From positions 62,001 through 126,000 of the forward strand of contig NZ_PDWV01000004.1 of assembly GCF_010093385.1 (NCBI RefSeq): a DNA stretch of 64,000 nucleotides. Direction: 5' to 3'. How positions within the stretch are numbered: position 1 is the stretch's first letter; the number at the start of each line of letters is the position of its first letter. This stretch comes from Pseudoxanthomonas mexicana. GTDB taxonomy: Bacteria; Pseudomonadota; Gammaproteobacteria; Xanthomonadales; Xanthomonadaceae. A program made the translations under genes and the position numbers. Positions 27,828 through 38,890 of the stretch are shown here, one piece after another. The notes below the pieces were generated by a model. The model made no database searches. It was not told the DNA's origin and saw only the letters and a program-made list of their open reading frames with translations.

Positions 27828-28853
27828 TCAGCCGCCGTTCGCCACCAGTTCGGCCAATTGCACGGCGTTCAGGGCCGCGCCCTTGCGGATGTTGTCGGCC
27901 ACCACCCATAGGTTCAGCCCACGCGGATGCGAGAAGTCCTCGCGGATGCGGCCGACGAATACCGGGTCGCGGCCGGACGCGTGGGTGACCGGTGTCGGAT
28001 AGCCACCTGCCTTGTGCTCGTCCACCACTTCCACGCCGGGGGCGGCGCGCAACAGCTCGCGGGCCTGTTCCGGTGAAATCTTCTTCTTCGTCTCGATGTT
28101 GACCGCTTCGGAGTGGCCATAGAACACCGGCACGCGCACGGCGGTGGGATTCACCTGGATGCTGTCGTCCTCGAGGATCTTGCGCGTCTCCCAGACCAGC
28201 TTCATCTCTTCCTTGGTATAGCCGTTGGCTAGGAACTCGTCGATGTGCGGGATGAGGTTGAAGGCGATCTGCGCCTGGAACTTCTTCGGCTCGATGTCCT
28301 GGAAGGCCAGCAGCTGCGCGGTCTGGCGGCCGAGTTCCTCCAGGCCGGAGCGACCGGCGCCGGACACCGACTGGTAGGTGGCCACGTTGATGCGTTCGAT
28401 GCCGTATTCGCGATGGATCGGCGCCAGCACCGGCATCAGCTGCATGGTCGAGCAGTTGGGGTTGGCGATGATGCCGCGCGGACGGTTCTTGGCCGCATGC
28501 GGGTTGACCTCCGACACCACCAGCGGCACGTCGGCGTCGTAGCGGAAGGTCGAGGAGTTGTCGATTACCACCGCACCGGCGGCGGCGAACTTCGGTGCGT
28601 ATTCCTTCGATACGCTGCCGCCGGCCGAGAACAGGGCGATGTCCACGCCGGTGGGGTCGAAGGTTTCCAGGTCGAGCACGTCGACCTTCTGACCCTTGAA
28701 ATCGACCTGGGTGCCGGCGGAACGCGCCGAGGCCAGCAGGACGAGCTTGCCGACCGGAAAGTCGCGTTCGGCCAGGATGGACAGCATGGTTTCGCCGACG
28801 GCGCCGGTGGCGCCCACGATGGCGACGGTGAAGCTACGGTTCTGGTTGCTCAT
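27828..28853 (-). CDS. asd: Aspartate-semialdehyde dehydrogenase
   Basis: A 341-residue enzyme reducing aspartyl phosphate to aspartate semialdehyde, the branch point to lysine, diaminopimelate, threonine and methionine. The N-terminal nucleotide loop VGATGAVGE is at residues 13-21, and the catalytic cysteine is Cys134 in NPNCSTMQL. The later RVPVFYGHSEAVNIE stretch contains the histidine region used in substrate binding. It belongs to the shorter USG-1/asd type found in Pseudomonas and Gram-positives rather than the E. coli type. It precedes fimV by 38 nt. Confidence 0.97.
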   Translation of the reverse strand: MSNQNRSFTVAIVGATGAVGETMLSILAERDFPVGKLVLLASARSAGTQVDFKGQKVDVLDLETFDPTGVDIALFSAGGSVSKEYAPKFAAAGAVVIDNSSTFRYDADVPLVVSEVNPHAAKNRPRGIIANPNCSTMQLMPVLAPIHREYGIERINVATYQSVSGAGRSGLEELGRQTAQLLAFQDIEPKKFQAQIAFNLIPHIDEFLANGYTKEEMKLVWETRKILEDDSIQVNPTAVRVPVFYGHSEAVNIETKKKISPEQARELLRAAPGVEVVDEHKAGGYPTPVTHASGRDPVFVGRIREDFSHPRGLNLWVVADNIRKGAALNAVQLAELVANGG

Positions 28854-28928
28854 GGAAGATGGTTTTCGCGAAAAGGGAGTGAAGACAGCGGACAGGAAGG
28901 CTGTGTTCGGGGAACCTGCGGGCGTGCC

Positions 28929-29969
28929 TCAGGCTCCCTGTCGTTTGGCGATGATGGTGTTGTTGGTCGAGGTCGTAGCCAGCGCATCCGGATTGACCGG
29001 CGACGGCGGATGGCCCGCGTCCGGCCCTTCGCCCAGCGCGGCGATCAGGTTGTCCACCGCCAGCGAGACCATGGCGCGACGCGTGGCCAGGCTGGCACTG
29101 GCGATGTGCGGGGTCAGCACCACGTTGCGCAGGGCCAGCAGTTCGGGACTCACAGCGGGCTCGCCTTCGTACACGTCCAGGCCGGCGGCAGCCAGGCGGC
29201 CGTTCGACAGTGCATCGGCGAGCGCGACTTCATCGACGATGCCGCCCCGCGCGATGTTCACCAGCGTCGCAGTGGGCTTCATCTTCGCCAGCGCCGCGGC
29301 ATCGACCAGGTGGTGGACCTGTGCCGAGTAAGGCAGCACCAGGATCACGTGGTCGGCCTGGACCAGCAGATCGTCGAAGCCGGCATAGGTCGCGCCGCAC
29401 TCACGCTCGACGAGCTCCGGCAGGCGGCTACGGTTGTGGTACAGCACGCGCATACCAAAGCCGCGTGCACGACGGGCGATCCCCTGCCCGATCCGGCCCA
29501 TGCCGACGATGCCCAGCGTGCTGCCGTGCAGGTCCGCGCCCAGCAGCGTACCGAACGACCACTGCTGCCACTGGCCTTCGCGCAGCCAGCGTTCGGCCTC
29601 GGTGATGCGGCGCGCGGTCGCCATCAGCAATGCGAAACCGAAGTCGGCGGTGGTCTCGGTCAGCACGTCCGGCGTGTTGGTCGCGACGATACCGGCCTGC
29701 GTCAGTGCCGCGATATCCAGGTTGTTGTAGCCCACGCCCACGTTGGCGATGGCGCGCAGCCGCTCCGCACCGGCGATTTCCCGGGGGCCGACGCGTTCGT
29801 TCAAGGTCACCAGCGCGCCGACGCTGTCGCGCAATGCTTCGGCGATGGCCTCGGGACTGTGTTCGGTAACGTCGGCCGTCGCCTGCACGTCGAAATGTGC
29901 CGCCAGCCGTCCGACGATGTCGTCGACCAGCGGCTGCGACACCCAGACGCGCGGCCGCAGCTCAGCCAT
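28929..29969 (-). CDS. D-isomer-specific 2-hydroxyacid dehydrogenase (GhrB-like)
   Basis: A 346-residue NAD(P)H-dependent dehydrogenase, most like glyoxylate/hydroxypyruvate reductases. The cofactor loop [20 protein letters not shown] lies near residue 155. The catalytic Arg is in [10 protein letters not shown], the Glu in DVYEGEP, and the His in [11 protein letters not shown]. An Arg-rich segment after the loop (YHNRSRLP) favours NADPH. The ATG at 29969 overlaps the aroC stop by 8 nt, which favours it over an ATG 13 codons upstream inside aroC. The C-terminal 25 residues ([15 protein letters not shown]...) are a nonconserved tail. Exact substrate unknown. Confidence 0.88.
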   Translation of the reverse strand: MAELRPRVWVSQPLVDDIVGRLAAHFDVQATADVTEHSPEAIAEALRDSVGALVTLNERVGPREIAGAERLRAIANVGVGYNNLDIAALTQAGIVATNTPDVLTETTADFGFALLMATARRITEAERWLREGQWQQWSFGTLLGADLHGSTLGIVGMGRIGQGIARRARGFGMRVLYHNRSRLPELVERECGATYAGFDDLLVQADHVILVLPYSAQVHHLVDAAALAKMKPTATLVNIARGGIVDEVALADALSNGRLAAAGLDVYEGEPAVSPELLALRNVVLTPHIASASLATRRAMVSLAVDNLIAALGEGPDAGHPPSPVNPDALATTSTNNTIIAKRQGA

Positions 29970-31065
29970 CGACGCTGCCGGGAACGTAGGGCGGCACGTC
30001 GCCGACATCGCCGCACTGCGCGCGATGGCGCAACGCCTGGTCCATCAGCACCAGCGCCATCATCGCCTCGGCGATGGGCGTGGCGCGGATACCCACGCAG
30101 GGGTCGTGCCGGCCGGTGGTGACGACGTCCACGGTATGGCCGTCCACGTCCACCGTCGCGCCCGGCAGGCGCCGGCTGGAGGTCGGCTTAAGGACGATGG
30201 AGGCGGTGACCTGCTGGCCGGTGGAAATGCCGCCGAGGATGCCGCCGGCATGATTGGACAGGAACCCGGCCGGCGTCATCAGGTCCCGATGCTCGGTGCC
30301 CTTCTGCGTGACCGCGGCGAAACCGTCGCCGATCTCCACCCCCTTCACCGCGTTGATGCTCATCAGCGCGGCGGCGAGGTCGCCGTCCAGCTTGCCGTAG
30401 ATCGGCTCGCCCCAGCCCGCCGGCACGCCGTCGGCGACGACATTGACGCGCGCGCCGATGGAATCGCCCGACTTGCGCAGCGCATCCATGTAGGTTTCCA
30501 GTGCCGGCACCTGCGCCGCATGCGGCCAGAAGAACGGGTTGTCCTCCACCGCGTTCCAGTCGAAGCCGTCGGGCGTTATCGGCCCGAGCTGCGACAGGTA
30601 ACCGCGAACCGTCACGCCGAACCGCTGCCGCAGCCACTTCTTAGCGATCACGCCCGCCGCGACGCGCATCGTGGTCTCGCGCGCGGACGAGCGGCCGCCG
30701 CCGCGCGGGTCGCGGATGCCGTACTTCTGCCAGTAGGTGTAATCGGCGTGGCCGGGGCGGAACTGCCGCGCGATGTCGGCGTAGTCCTTGCTGCGCTGGT
30801 CGGTATTGCGGATCAGCAGCGCGATCGGCGTGCCGGTGGTGCGACCCTCGTACACGCCGCTCAGGATCTCCACCTCGTCGGCCTCGCGCCGCGCAGACGT
30901 GTGCCGCGACTTGCCGGTGGCCCGGCGCTCCAGGTCGTGGCGGAACTCCTCAGGCGCGATCTCCAGCCCGGGCGGGCAGCCGTCGACCACGCAGCCGATC
31001 GCCGGCCCGTGCGATTCGCCGAACGTGGTGACCGTGAGGAGTTTTCCGAAACTGTTGCTGCTCAA
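29962..31065 (-). CDS. aroC: Chorismate synthase
   Basis: A 367-residue enzyme that converts EPSP to chorismate using reduced FMN, the last common step to aromatic amino acids, folate and quinones. Diagnostic parts are [20 protein letters not shown] at residues 5-24, [20 protein letters not shown] with [18 protein letters not shown] near residue 130, and [17 protein letters not shown] near the C-terminus. Length is normal. The overlap with the dehydrogenase gene suggests co-transcription. Confidence 0.98.
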   Translation of the reverse strand: MSSNSFGKLLTVTTFGESHGPAIGCVVDGCPPGLEIAPEEFRHDLERRATGKSRHTSARREADEVEILSGVYEGRTTGTPIALLIRNTDQRSKDYADIARQFRPGHADYTYWQKYGIRDPRGGGRSSARETTMRVAAGVIAKKWLRQRFGVTVRGYLSQLGPITPDGFDWNAVEDNPFFWPHAAQVPALETYMDALRKSGDSIGARVNVVADGVPAGWGEPIYGKLDGDLAAALMSINAVKGVEIGDGFAAVTQKGTEHRDLMTPAGFLSNHAGGILGGISTGQQVTASIVLKPTSSRRLPGATVDVDGHTVDVVTTGRHDPCVGIRATPIAEAMMALVLMDQALRHRAQCGDVGDVPPYVPGSVDG

Positions 31066-31205
31066 GCGCCGCTCCGCGGATGGGAACTACCGGTGCCGGG
31101 CCATCAAGCATCGCATACCGGCCACCCTATTGTGCAGTGCGCCAACGCAAGCCGCGACGGTTGCAGGCGCAACTGCTGCGGGCGCGGCAGGGCGGTTCCG
31201 GCGCT

Positions 31206-32135
31206 CTATTTGCGAGCGGCGGCCAACGCGGCGATGCGTGCGTTGTGGCGGATCAGCTCGGCGCATTCGACGGCGAAGATGCCCATCTGGCCGACCTTGA
31301 ACTCGATCCAGGCGAAGTCGACGTCGGGCAGCAGTTTCACCAGCGCATGCTCGGACTCGCCCACTTCGCAGATCAGCAGGCCGTCCTGGCTGAGGTGCAG
31401 CGGCGCATCGCGCAGGATCTTCAGCACCAGGTCCAGGCCATCGTCGCCGGCGCGCAGGCCCAGCTCCGGCTCGAAGGAGTATTCCTTCGGCAGTGCGTCG
31501 GTCTCGTCGTTGGTGACGTAGGGCGGATTGGTGACGATCAGGTCGTAGTGGCGCCCGGTCAGGCCGGCGAACAGGTCGGATTTGACCAGTTGCACGTTGT
31601 CCGCATGCAGGCGGGTCTTTTTCTCGGCCGCCAGCGCCAGTGCATCGTCGCTGATGTCGACGCCGTCGACCTGCCAGTCCGGGTGGTAATGGCCCATGGC
31701 GATGGCGATGCAACCCGAGCCGGTGCACAGGTCGAGCGCACGGTTCACCTCGCGGCCGCCCAGCCAGGGCTCGAAGCCCGCTTCGATCAGCTCTGCGATC
31801 GGCGAGCGCGGCACCAGCGCACGTGCGTCGCTCTTGAAGCTCAGGCCGGCGAACCAGGCCTCTCCGGTCAGATAGGCCACCGGAATGCGCTCGTTCACCC
31901 GACGCTCGAACAGCGCCAGCACCTGCGCCTTTTCCGGTGCGGTGACGCGCGCCTGGCCGTAGGCGGGGCCCAGGTCCGGCGGCAGGTGCAGCGTGTGCAG
32001 CACCAGGTGCGAGGCCTCGTCCAGGGCGTTGTCGTAGCTGTGGCCGAAGGTCAGCCCGGCCGCATTGAAGCGGCTGGCGCCGTAGCGGATCAGGTCGATG
32101 ATGGTGTGGAGTTCGGCGGCGACGTCGGCGGTCAT
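31206..32135 (-). CDS. prmB: Ribosomal protein uL3 glutamine methyltransferase PrmB
   Basis: A 309-residue SAM-dependent methyltransferase that modifies a glutamine of ribosomal protein L3. The SAM-binding region is [17 protein letters not shown] near residue 135 and the catalytic NPPY is in [14 protein letters not shown]. The N-terminal helical domain ([20 protein letters not shown]) distinguishes PrmB from its paralogue PrmC. I start it at the ATG at 32135 ([12 protein letters not shown]); the upstream extension is unlike the family. It is divergent from the SCO1-like gene with 136 bp between them. Confidence 0.94.
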   Translation of the reverse strand: MTADVAAELHTIIDLIRYGASRFNAAGLTFGHSYDNALDEASHLVLHTLHLPPDLGPAYGQARVTAPEKAQVLALFERRVNERIPVAYLTGEAWFAGLSFKSDARALVPRSPIAELIEAGFEPWLGGREVNRALDLCTGSGCIAIAMGHYHPDWQVDGVDISDDALALAAEKKTRLHADNVQLVKSDLFAGLTGRHYDLIVTNPPYVTNDETDALPKEYSFEPELGLRAGDDGLDLVLKILRDAPLHLSQDGLLICEVGESEHALVKLLPDVDFAWIEFKVGQMGIFAVECAELIRHNARIAALAAARK

Positions 32136-32271
32136 GGCAAGGCTGGGGAAGACGCCGGAACGGCGAGGGCCGCCGATTATAGAGGCTGCCCCGGTATCAT
32201 GGCCTCCTCCTGCCGTCCATGCCGGCCACGGTCCAACGGCCACGCCCCTTCATCGCGGGACTTCCACGCAC

Positions 32272-32925
32272 ATGTTCAACAAGAAGATCGGCCTCATCCT
32301 CGTCCTGGCGCTGGCCGCCGGCCTGGGCCTGCTGGCCGCACAGAAATTCTTCGGCCCGGTCACGCCCGCGACCCGGTGGCCCGCCACCCAGACGGTCACC
32401 CTGTTCCCGCAGGCGCGCCCGCTGCCGCCGTTCTCGCTGCGCCAGTCCGACGGAACCCAACTGGCCGATGGCGAACTGAAAGGCCACTGGACGCTGGTGT
32501 TCATCGGCTTCACCTTCTGCCCGGACATCTGTCCCACCACCCTGGCCGAACTGGCCCAGGCGCAGGCCCAGTGGAAGGACCTGCCCGATTCCACGCGCCC
32601 GCGCGTGCTGTTCGTGTCGGTGGACCCGGAGCGCGACACGCCCACCCGCATCGGCGAGTACGCCCACGCCTTCCATCCCGACACGCTGGCGGCCACAGCC
32701 GACGTCCCGACGCTGGAGAACTTCGCCAAGTCGCTGGGCTTCGTGTTCATGAAGGTGCCCGGCCAGGGCTACGACCAGAATCCGAACGACTACAGCATGG
32801 ACCACTCCTCGGCGATCGCCGTTCTGGACCCCCAAGGCCAGCTCGCCGGCCTGATCCGGCCGCCCTTCCAGCCCAAGGCGATCGCCGCCGACATGCGCGC
32901 GCTGACCGGGGCCTCGTCCAAATGA
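32272..32925 (+). CDS. SCO1/SenC-family copper chaperone
   Basis: A 217-residue membrane-anchored thioredoxin-fold protein of the SCO family, which delivers copper to the CuA site of cytochrome c oxidase or keeps its cysteines reduced. An N-terminal helix ([20 protein letters not shown]) anchors it to the inner membrane. The copper-binding residues are intact: Cys83 and Cys87 in [10 protein letters not shown], and His178 in [19 protein letters not shown] is also typical. It overlaps psd by 4 nt (ATGA). No cytochrome oxidase genes lie nearby. Confidence 0.92.
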   Translation: MFNKKIGLILVLALAAGLGLLAAQKFFGPVTPATRWPATQTVTLFPQARPLPPFSLRQSDGTQLADGELKGHWTLVFIGFTFCPDICPTTLAELAQAQAQWKDLPDSTRPRVLFVSVDPERDTPTRIGEYAHAFHPDTLAATADVPTLENFAKSLGFVFMKVPGQGYDQNPNDYSMDHSSAIAVLDPQGQLAGLIRPPFQPKAIAADMRALTGASSK

Positions 32926-33767
32926 GCCTGCTCACGTCGCTGACGTATGTCCTGCCCCACCGCTTCCTGTCCTCGCTGGCGCGCCGGCTGGCGTATTCCA
33001 CGTCGCCGGGCACCAAGCAATGGCTGATCGACACGGTGACACGGAAGTTCGACGTCGACCTGTCCGAGGCCGCCGAGCCCGATCCGCGCGCCTATCCCAG
33101 CTTCAATGCCTTCTTCACCCGCGCACTGAAGCCCGGGGCCCGCGTGGCCGATCCCGATCCACGCGCTCTGCTGATGCCCGCCGACGGGCACGTCAGCCAG
33201 TGCGGCGCCATCGAGGACGGCCGCATCTTCCAGGCCAAGGGACAATCGTTCACGGCCGCCGAACTGCTGGGCGACGCCACAGCCGCGGAGCCGTTCCGCA
33301 ACGGCCTGTTCGCTACCGTCTACCTGTCGCCGCGCGACTACCACCGCGTGCACATGCCGTGGACCGGCACGTTGCGCGAAACCGTGCATGTGCCCGGCCG
33401 CCTGTTCAGCGTGGGCACCGATGCGGTGGCGAACGTGCCGCGCCTGTTCGCCCGCAACGAGCGGCTGGTCTGCCACTTCGACACCGACTTCGGCCCGATG
33501 GTGTCGGTGATGGTCGGCGCACTGCTGGTCTCCGGCGTGGAAACCGTGTGGAGCGGCGAGGAAATCCCCGCCTACGGCACCGCGATCACGCGCAAGGATT
33601 ACCGTGGCAAGGGCATCACGCTGGAGCGGTTCGCGGAGATGGCGCGCTTCAACTACGGCTCGACGGTGATCGTGCTGCTGCCGCCGGGCGTGGCGATGCT
33701 GTCGCCCGAGTTGAAGGCGGAATCGCCGGTGAGGCTGGGTCAGCGACTCGCGATGCGCATCGAGTGA
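32922..33767 (+). CDS. psd: Phosphatidylserine decarboxylase proenzyme
   Basis: A 281-residue inner-membrane enzyme that makes phosphatidylethanolamine. The proenzyme cleaves itself at a GST serine to create the pyruvoyl group; here that site is Gly246-Ser247-Thr248 in [14 protein letters not shown]. The residue before it is Tyr instead of the usual Leu (LGST), while the cleavage residues are kept. The [10 protein letters not shown] and [11 protein letters not shown]-type motif ([16 protein letters not shown]) are intact. The N-terminal [20 protein letters not shown] matches the proteobacterial form. Coupled to the SCO1-like gene. Confidence 0.96.
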   Translation: MSLLTSLTYVLPHRFLSSLARRLAYSTSPGTKQWLIDTVTRKFDVDLSEAAEPDPRAYPSFNAFFTRALKPGARVADPDPRALLMPADGHVSQCGAIEDGRIFQAKGQSFTAAELLGDATAAEPFRNGLFATVYLSPRDYHRVHMPWTGTLRETVHVPGRLFSVGTDAVANVPRLFARNERLVCHFDTDFGPMVSVMVGALLVSGVETVWSGEEIPAYGTAITRKDYRGKGITLERFAEMARFNYGSTVIVLLPPGVAMLSPELKAESPVRLGQRLAMRIE

Positions 33768-33799
33768 GCACTTCATCGCCGCCGGAGTGCGCGCGCGCG

Positions 33800-34207
33800 T
33801 TAATGGTCAGCAGGACTGAGGTACCCCTGCTCTTCCAGCAACCCGACCATCTGGTCCCGGTCGTACCCTTCCAGCTTGGCGTTGGCCGTCACGATGACGG
33901 GAACCCGCTTCGCGCCGAGCCGATGCAACTCCTGGCGATGCGCCGTCGACGTATCCGCCGGCCGCTCCACGTAATTCAGGCCCAGCTCGCGAAGTAACTT
34001 CCGCGTCTTCTCGCAGCCGCCGCACGCCTCGAGCGAATAGAACGCAATCTGTCCTGCATGCGGGAGGTAGAGCGCATAGTCGCCATGGGTGACGACGAGA
34101 TCGCTCGATTTTGCGAGTTTGTGTGCGCTGTAGACGCGCCCGGCCCCCAACCCTGCGAGAAGCGCCGCCACCACCACGATGACGGGAGTCATTCCTTTCA
34201 GTTTCAC
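33800..34207 (-). CDS. Membrane-anchored glutaredoxin-like protein with CGGC motif
   Basis: A 135-residue protein with an N-terminal helix (PVIVVVAALLAGLGAGRVYS) and a short periplasm-facing glutaredoxin/thioredoxin-like domain. The redox motif is Cys62-Gly-Gly-Cys65 in SLEACGGCEKTRKLL, and the cis-proline is in KRVPVIVTANAKLEG. I chose the GTG at 34207 because GGAGG lies 5 nt upstream; GTG 34213 and ATG 34192 are alternatives. It follows the eight-cysteine secreted protein gene with 49 nt between them on the same strand, suggesting the two are expressed together. Partner and redox direction are unknown. Confidence 0.75.
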   Translation of the reverse strand: MKLKGMTPVIVVVAALLAGLGAGRVYSAHKLAKSSDLVVTHGDYALYLPHAGQIAFYSLEACGGCEKTRKLLRELGLNYVERPADTSTAHRQELHRLGAKRVPVIVTANAKLEGYDRDQMVGLLEEQGYLSPADH

Positions 34208-34221
34208 AGGCACCTCCCGAA

Positions 34222-34243
34222 GCCGCGGGGACGGCCCCGCGGC
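34222..34243 (-). other. GC-rich stem-loop between the Cys-rich and redoxin genes
   Basis: GCCGCGGGG (34222-34230) pairs with CCCCGCGGC (34235-34243) around a 4-nt loop. It lies 13 nt past the Cys-rich gene's stop and ends just before the redoxin ribosome binding site. Without a U-tract it may reduce, rather than stop, expression of the downstream gene. Confidence 0.5.
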
Positions 34244-34256
34244 GTGTCGCTCCGGA

Positions 34257-34478
34257 TCAGGGGACTTCGCAGTTGCCGCAGGTGATGAAGCGGCATGTAT
34301 TCAGGCTGGTTCGGCACTGCGCGGGCGTGTATTGCCCACCCTGCATGCAGATCCTGTAGGACTGATCACATGCCAGCCAGCATTCGGTACACGGATCGTC
34401 GGCCTTCGAAGTGAATGAGAATCCAAGCACCAAAGCAGCCGCACACGCAGACGAGAGCACGAACGTCTTGATAGACAT
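34257..34478 (-). CDS. Small secreted eight-cysteine protein, family not recognised
   Basis: A 73-residue protein with a clear Sec signal peptide (MSIKTFVLSSACAAALVLGF, cleavage probably after SKA). The mature part of about 48 residues contains eight cysteines in the spacing C-x2-C-x3-C-x6-C-x10-C-x6-C-x4-C-x2-C. Such density suggests either four disulfide bonds or metal binding. The start at 34478 is supported by an AAGGAG 7-12 nt upstream. I do not recognise the family. The redoxin directly downstream could act on its disulfides; this is inference from gene order only. Confidence 0.7.
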   Translation of the reverse strand: MSIKTFVLSSACAAALVLGFSFTSKADDPCTECWLACDQSYRICMQGGQYTPAQCRTSLNTCRFITCGNCEVP

Positions 34479-34612
34479 GACTATCTCCTTGTGATGGAAG
34501 CGCTGACGAATCAGCAGTGCCTGTGTACTCCCATCGCGCGCCCACGAATGCGCCGGGCCGCACATTTCCTGGGCGCCACGTCACGCGGGCCCTTCATCGC
34601 GATCAGTTCATT

Positions 34613-34637
34613 CGTTTATGTACAAGCGTTTACGTAC
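34613..34637 (-). repeat. Tandem direct repeat upstream of the Cys-rich gene
   Basis: CGTTTATGTAC (34613-34623) and CGTTTACGTAC (34627-34637) repeat with one mismatch and a 14-nt period. They lie about 135-160 bp upstream of the Cys-rich start, in the AT-richest part of a 279-bp gene-free stretch (34479-34757). Candidate regulator site; nothing else was identified in that stretch. Confidence 0.4.
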
Positions 34638-34757
34638 GGTGAGCGGACACCGAGATGATAGAAGATGTCCGAAAGCGGAGCATGCGCGGTCATGGGACAT
34701 GATGCATCGCCGACACCTAGGCATTACCACTGCCACCACATTGTCTGGAAGTCACCC

Positions 34758-36338
34758 TTACTTCTTGCAGCTTTCCAGCTTCAGTTCCTGCCCCGGCCGC
34801 ACCGCGTACGCCGGCGCCCTCAGGTTGTTCGCGCGCGCCAGCTTCTTCAGTTCGCACTGGAACCGTTGTGAGATGCGCCCCAGCGTGTCGCCCTTGGCCA
34901 CGCGGTACTCGCGCACCTGCTTCGCCTTCGGCTCGGCCGGCTTCGGCTCGCCGGTCGCCACCGTGGTGGGAACGCCGGCCACCGGCGTGACGTCGCCGAC
35001 GGCCACGTTGCCGGCCCGCGCGCCCCTCCGGATCGCGGCGGCCGGATCGGCGCTCACCAGCGTCCGGGCGAGCTCCGCGCGCGGTCCGTTCACGCAATGC
35101 CGGCTGTAGAGGCCGACGATGCGGGCATTGGCCTTCAGCGTGGTGCCGGCCGGGATCCACGCTTCCGGCTGGTAACGCGGATTGAGGTTGCGCAGCGTGC
35201 GCATGTGGCCCTCGCGCGTGCCGCCGTTGCCCAGGCAGATGGTCAGTTCGTAGATGGATGCATCGCGCGCCAGTTTCAGCGGTGCCGGCTGCGCAGTGAC
35301 CTTCGGGAACTCCAGCCCGTACTGGCGCGGGTGCAGGAACAGCCACGCGGCCGCGATCACCATCGGTACGTAGTCGCGCGTTTCGCCGGGGAACTGGCTG
35401 TAGACCACGTCGTCCCAGAAGCCCAGGCCGCTGTTCTCGCGATACACGCGCGCGGCGCGGCCCTCGCCACCGTTGTAGGCGGCCAGCGCCAGTTCGATGT
35501 TGTTGTTGAGGCTGCGCATGCGTTCGTTCATGTAGGCGGCGCTGGCCTGGCCCGATGCGTACGGGTCGTACCGGGTGTCGAAGCCGCTGGCGTCGCGCCC
35601 CAGCCCGAAGCGTGCGCCGGTATGGAACATGAACTGCATGGGCCCCGCCGCGCCGGCGCGCGAGGTGGAATGCACGCGGCCGTTGGACTCCTTGGCCATG
35701 ATGCCGAACAGCAGCGCCTCCGGCAGCCCGCTGCGCTCCCACGCCGGGTACAGTTCGGCGCGCATGTTCTGGTAGTTCTCGTAGCTGTCGATCAACGCCG
35801 GCCGCATGTCGGTCAGCCAGCGACGGATGCCGGCCTGCACGGCCGGGTTGTACTCGACCATGCGATCGAATGCGTGCCGCTGGTCGTTGAGCAGCGCCGC
35901 GGTGCGCGCGGTCTCCGGCACCCCCGTGCCCGCCGCCACCGCATGGTCGGTACCGTCATCCAGTGCATCGATGGCATCGCCCTCGCCTTCGCCCTCCGCG
36001 CCCTGCGCATCGGCGTTGCCCTTCAGCAGGCGCTTGTAGGTGGCCAGCAGCGTCGGCACCTGGCATCCGCGCTGCTGTACGCACGCCGCCAGCACGTCTT
36101 CCATGTCCTCCAGCGCGGCATCGCTCTCCGTGGCCCCGCGTGGATCGCTGTTGGCCACCAGCACCAGGCCATCGCGATAGCGTTTCTCCGCGGCGGCCAT
36201 GCGCTGTTCCAGCGCCTCCGCAGCGGCGCGATCGCGCGCCGAGACGCGCTGTGCCAGCGAAACGGGCGACACCAACAGCAGGGAGAGGACGGCCGCGACG
36301 GGCCAGTGACGCAGACAGGCAGGAACCGCAAACGACAT
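34758..36338 (-). CDS. Membrane-bound lytic transglycosylase, MltD-like
   Basis: A 526-residue murein hydrolase. A signal peptide (HWPVAAVLSLLLVSPVSLAQ) is followed by a helical region to about residue 190. The SLT domain has its catalytic glutamate in LLFGIMAKESNGRVHSTSRA and the supporting GPMQFMFHTGARFGL and LALAAYNGGEGRAARVY. Near residue 360 there is a LysM-like stretch (ASIYELTICLGNGGT), and a full LysM domain (REYRVAKGDTLGRISQRFQC) closes the C-terminus. Unlike E. coli MltD there is no lipobox cysteine, so it is probably periplasmic. Divergent from the HerA-like gene. Confidence 0.88.
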   Translation of the reverse strand: MSFAVPACLRHWPVAAVLSLLLVSPVSLAQRVSARDRAAAEALEQRMAAAEKRYRDGLVLVANSDPRGATESDAALEDMEDVLAACVQQRGCQVPTLLATYKRLLKGNADAQGAEGEGEGDAIDALDDGTDHAVAAGTGVPETARTAALLNDQRHAFDRMVEYNPAVQAGIRRWLTDMRPALIDSYENYQNMRAELYPAWERSGLPEALLFGIMAKESNGRVHSTSRAGAAGPMQFMFHTGARFGLGRDASGFDTRYDPYASGQASAAYMNERMRSLNNNIELALAAYNGGEGRAARVYRENSGLGFWDDVVYSQFPGETRDYVPMVIAAAWLFLHPRQYGLEFPKVTAQPAPLKLARDASIYELTICLGNGGTREGHMRTLRNLNPRYQPEAWIPAGTTLKANARIVGLYSRHCVNGPRAELARTLVSADPAAAIRRGARAGNVAVGDVTPVAGVPTTVATGEPKPAEPKAKQVREYRVAKGDTLGRISQRFQCELKKLARANNLRAPAYAVRPGQELKLESCKK

Positions 36339-36441
36339 CAGGCATGCATCCAGAGTGTGAGTCGGGAGGGTAGCCCCCGCCGCATACCGTGGGCAAGGCA
36401 GGACGTCGCATTCCTTTATCCCCCAGGCGGTTGCCAGCGGC

Positions 36442-36447
36442 TAGAAT
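36442..36447 (+). promoter_or_regulatory. -10 element of the HerA-like operon
   Basis: TAGAAT lies 27 nt before the ATG at 36475, and a GAGG ribosome binding site lies between (36464-36467). No clear -35 was found. Confidence 0.4.
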
Positions 36448-36474
36448 TCCCGCCATCACCACGCGAGGTTGCAC

Positions 36475-37977
<1,503 letters not shown>

Positions 37978-37983
37978 TCGCGC

Positions 37984-38382
37984 ATGACGTGGCGCTCCGC
38001 ACCCCTGGCTTGCCTGTTGCCGCTGGCGGTATCCGCCGCCAATCCGACGCCCTCGACCTTCGCAGGCACCTTTTTCGGCAGCCTGCCGGCGGCGTCCTGC
38101 ACATCGCAGGACGTGCTGCTCGACCTGGGTGCCGACGGCCGCTACGTGCTGGAAGCGCACTGCCAGGACGACCTGCAGGCGTTACCCAAGCGCGCCGGCC
38201 ACTGGTCGGTGACGTGGAACGGCACCTGCGTGCAGCTCACGCCGGACAACGACAGGCTTCCGCAGGCGTTCGCCATCCACGACGACGATCTGCTGGTGCT
38301 GACCTCAGGCAGCTGCATCGAGCCGGTCGAGGATCCGCGCGGACGCACGCTCCGACGCGCGGAAAGCGCCGGGGAGCGCTGA
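37984..38382 (+). CDS. Secreted NlpE-N-terminal-like protein
   Basis: A 132-residue protein with a short signal peptide ([19 protein letters not shown]). The mature part has the pattern [20 protein letters not shown] and [12 protein letters not shown], resembling the beta-barrel N-terminal domain of the outer-membrane lipoprotein NlpE, including an SC cysteine where NlpE has a Cys pair. There is no lipobox, so it should be soluble in the periplasm. Four cysteines remain in the mature form. Function is unknown; resemblance is judged by eye. It sits between the HerA-like gene and greB. Confidence 0.65.
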   Translation: MTWRSAPLACLLPLAVSAANPTPSTFAGTFFGSLPAASCTSQDVLLDLGADGRYVLEAHCQDDLQALPKRAGHWSVTWNGTCVQLTPDNDRLPQAFAIHDDDLLVLTSGSCIEPVEDPRGRTLRRAESAGER

Positions 38383-38383
38383 G

Positions 38384-38887
38384 GTGTCGCGCTGGCGACC
38401 GCCGGGCGAGAAAAGCACCGCCCTGATCACCCGCGAGGGCCACGACCGCCTCAAGGCGGAACTGGATGATCTGTGGCGCGTCAGGCGCCCGGAGGTGGTG
38501 AAAGCGCTGGCCGCCGCCGCCGCGGAGGGAGACCGCTCCGAGAACGCGGAATACACCTATCGCAAGAAACAACTGGGCGAGATCGACCGCCGCGTGCGCT
38601 ATCTGAGCAGGCGCCTGGAAGTGCTGCGCGTGGTCGACACCGCGCCCAGCGATCCGGAGGCCGTGTTCTTCGGCGCCACCGTCGAGCTGGAGAACCTCAC
38701 CAGCGGCGAGGCGTCGCGCTACCGGATCGTGGGCCCCGACGAGACCGACGCGGCCCGCGGCTGGATCAGCATCGACTCGCCGATGGCGCGCGCGCTGCTC
38801 AAGAAACGCATCGACGACGAGTTTTCCGTGGCGCTGCCTGGCGGTGTCACCCGTTTCGTCCTGGTGGACGTCAGCTACGCCAGCTGA
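38384..38887 (+). CDS. greB: Transcription elongation factor GreB
   Basis: A 167-residue factor that enters the secondary channel of RNA polymerase and stimulates cleavage of backtracked RNA. The acidic tip of the N-terminal coiled coil is seen in [20 protein letters not shown] near residues 50-70, followed by [11 protein letters not shown], which is the GreB rather than GreA version. The C-terminal FKBP-like domain includes [17 protein letters not shown]. It starts with GTG one nt after the preceding stop, so translation is likely coupled. Confidence 0.94.
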   Translation: MSRWRPPGEKSTALITREGHDRLKAELDDLWRVRRPEVVKALAAAAAEGDRSENAEYTYRKKQLGEIDRRVRYLSRRLEVLRVVDTAPSDPEAVFFGATVELENLTSGEASRYRIVGPDETDAARGWISIDSPMARALLKKRIDDEFSVALPGGVTRFVLVDVSYAS

Positions 38888-38890
38888 CCG

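Noticed and set aside
28245-30122. Long plus-strand frame opposite asd, the dehydrogenase and aroC
   Set aside because: Crosses three intact minus-strand genes with no recognisable protein domain.
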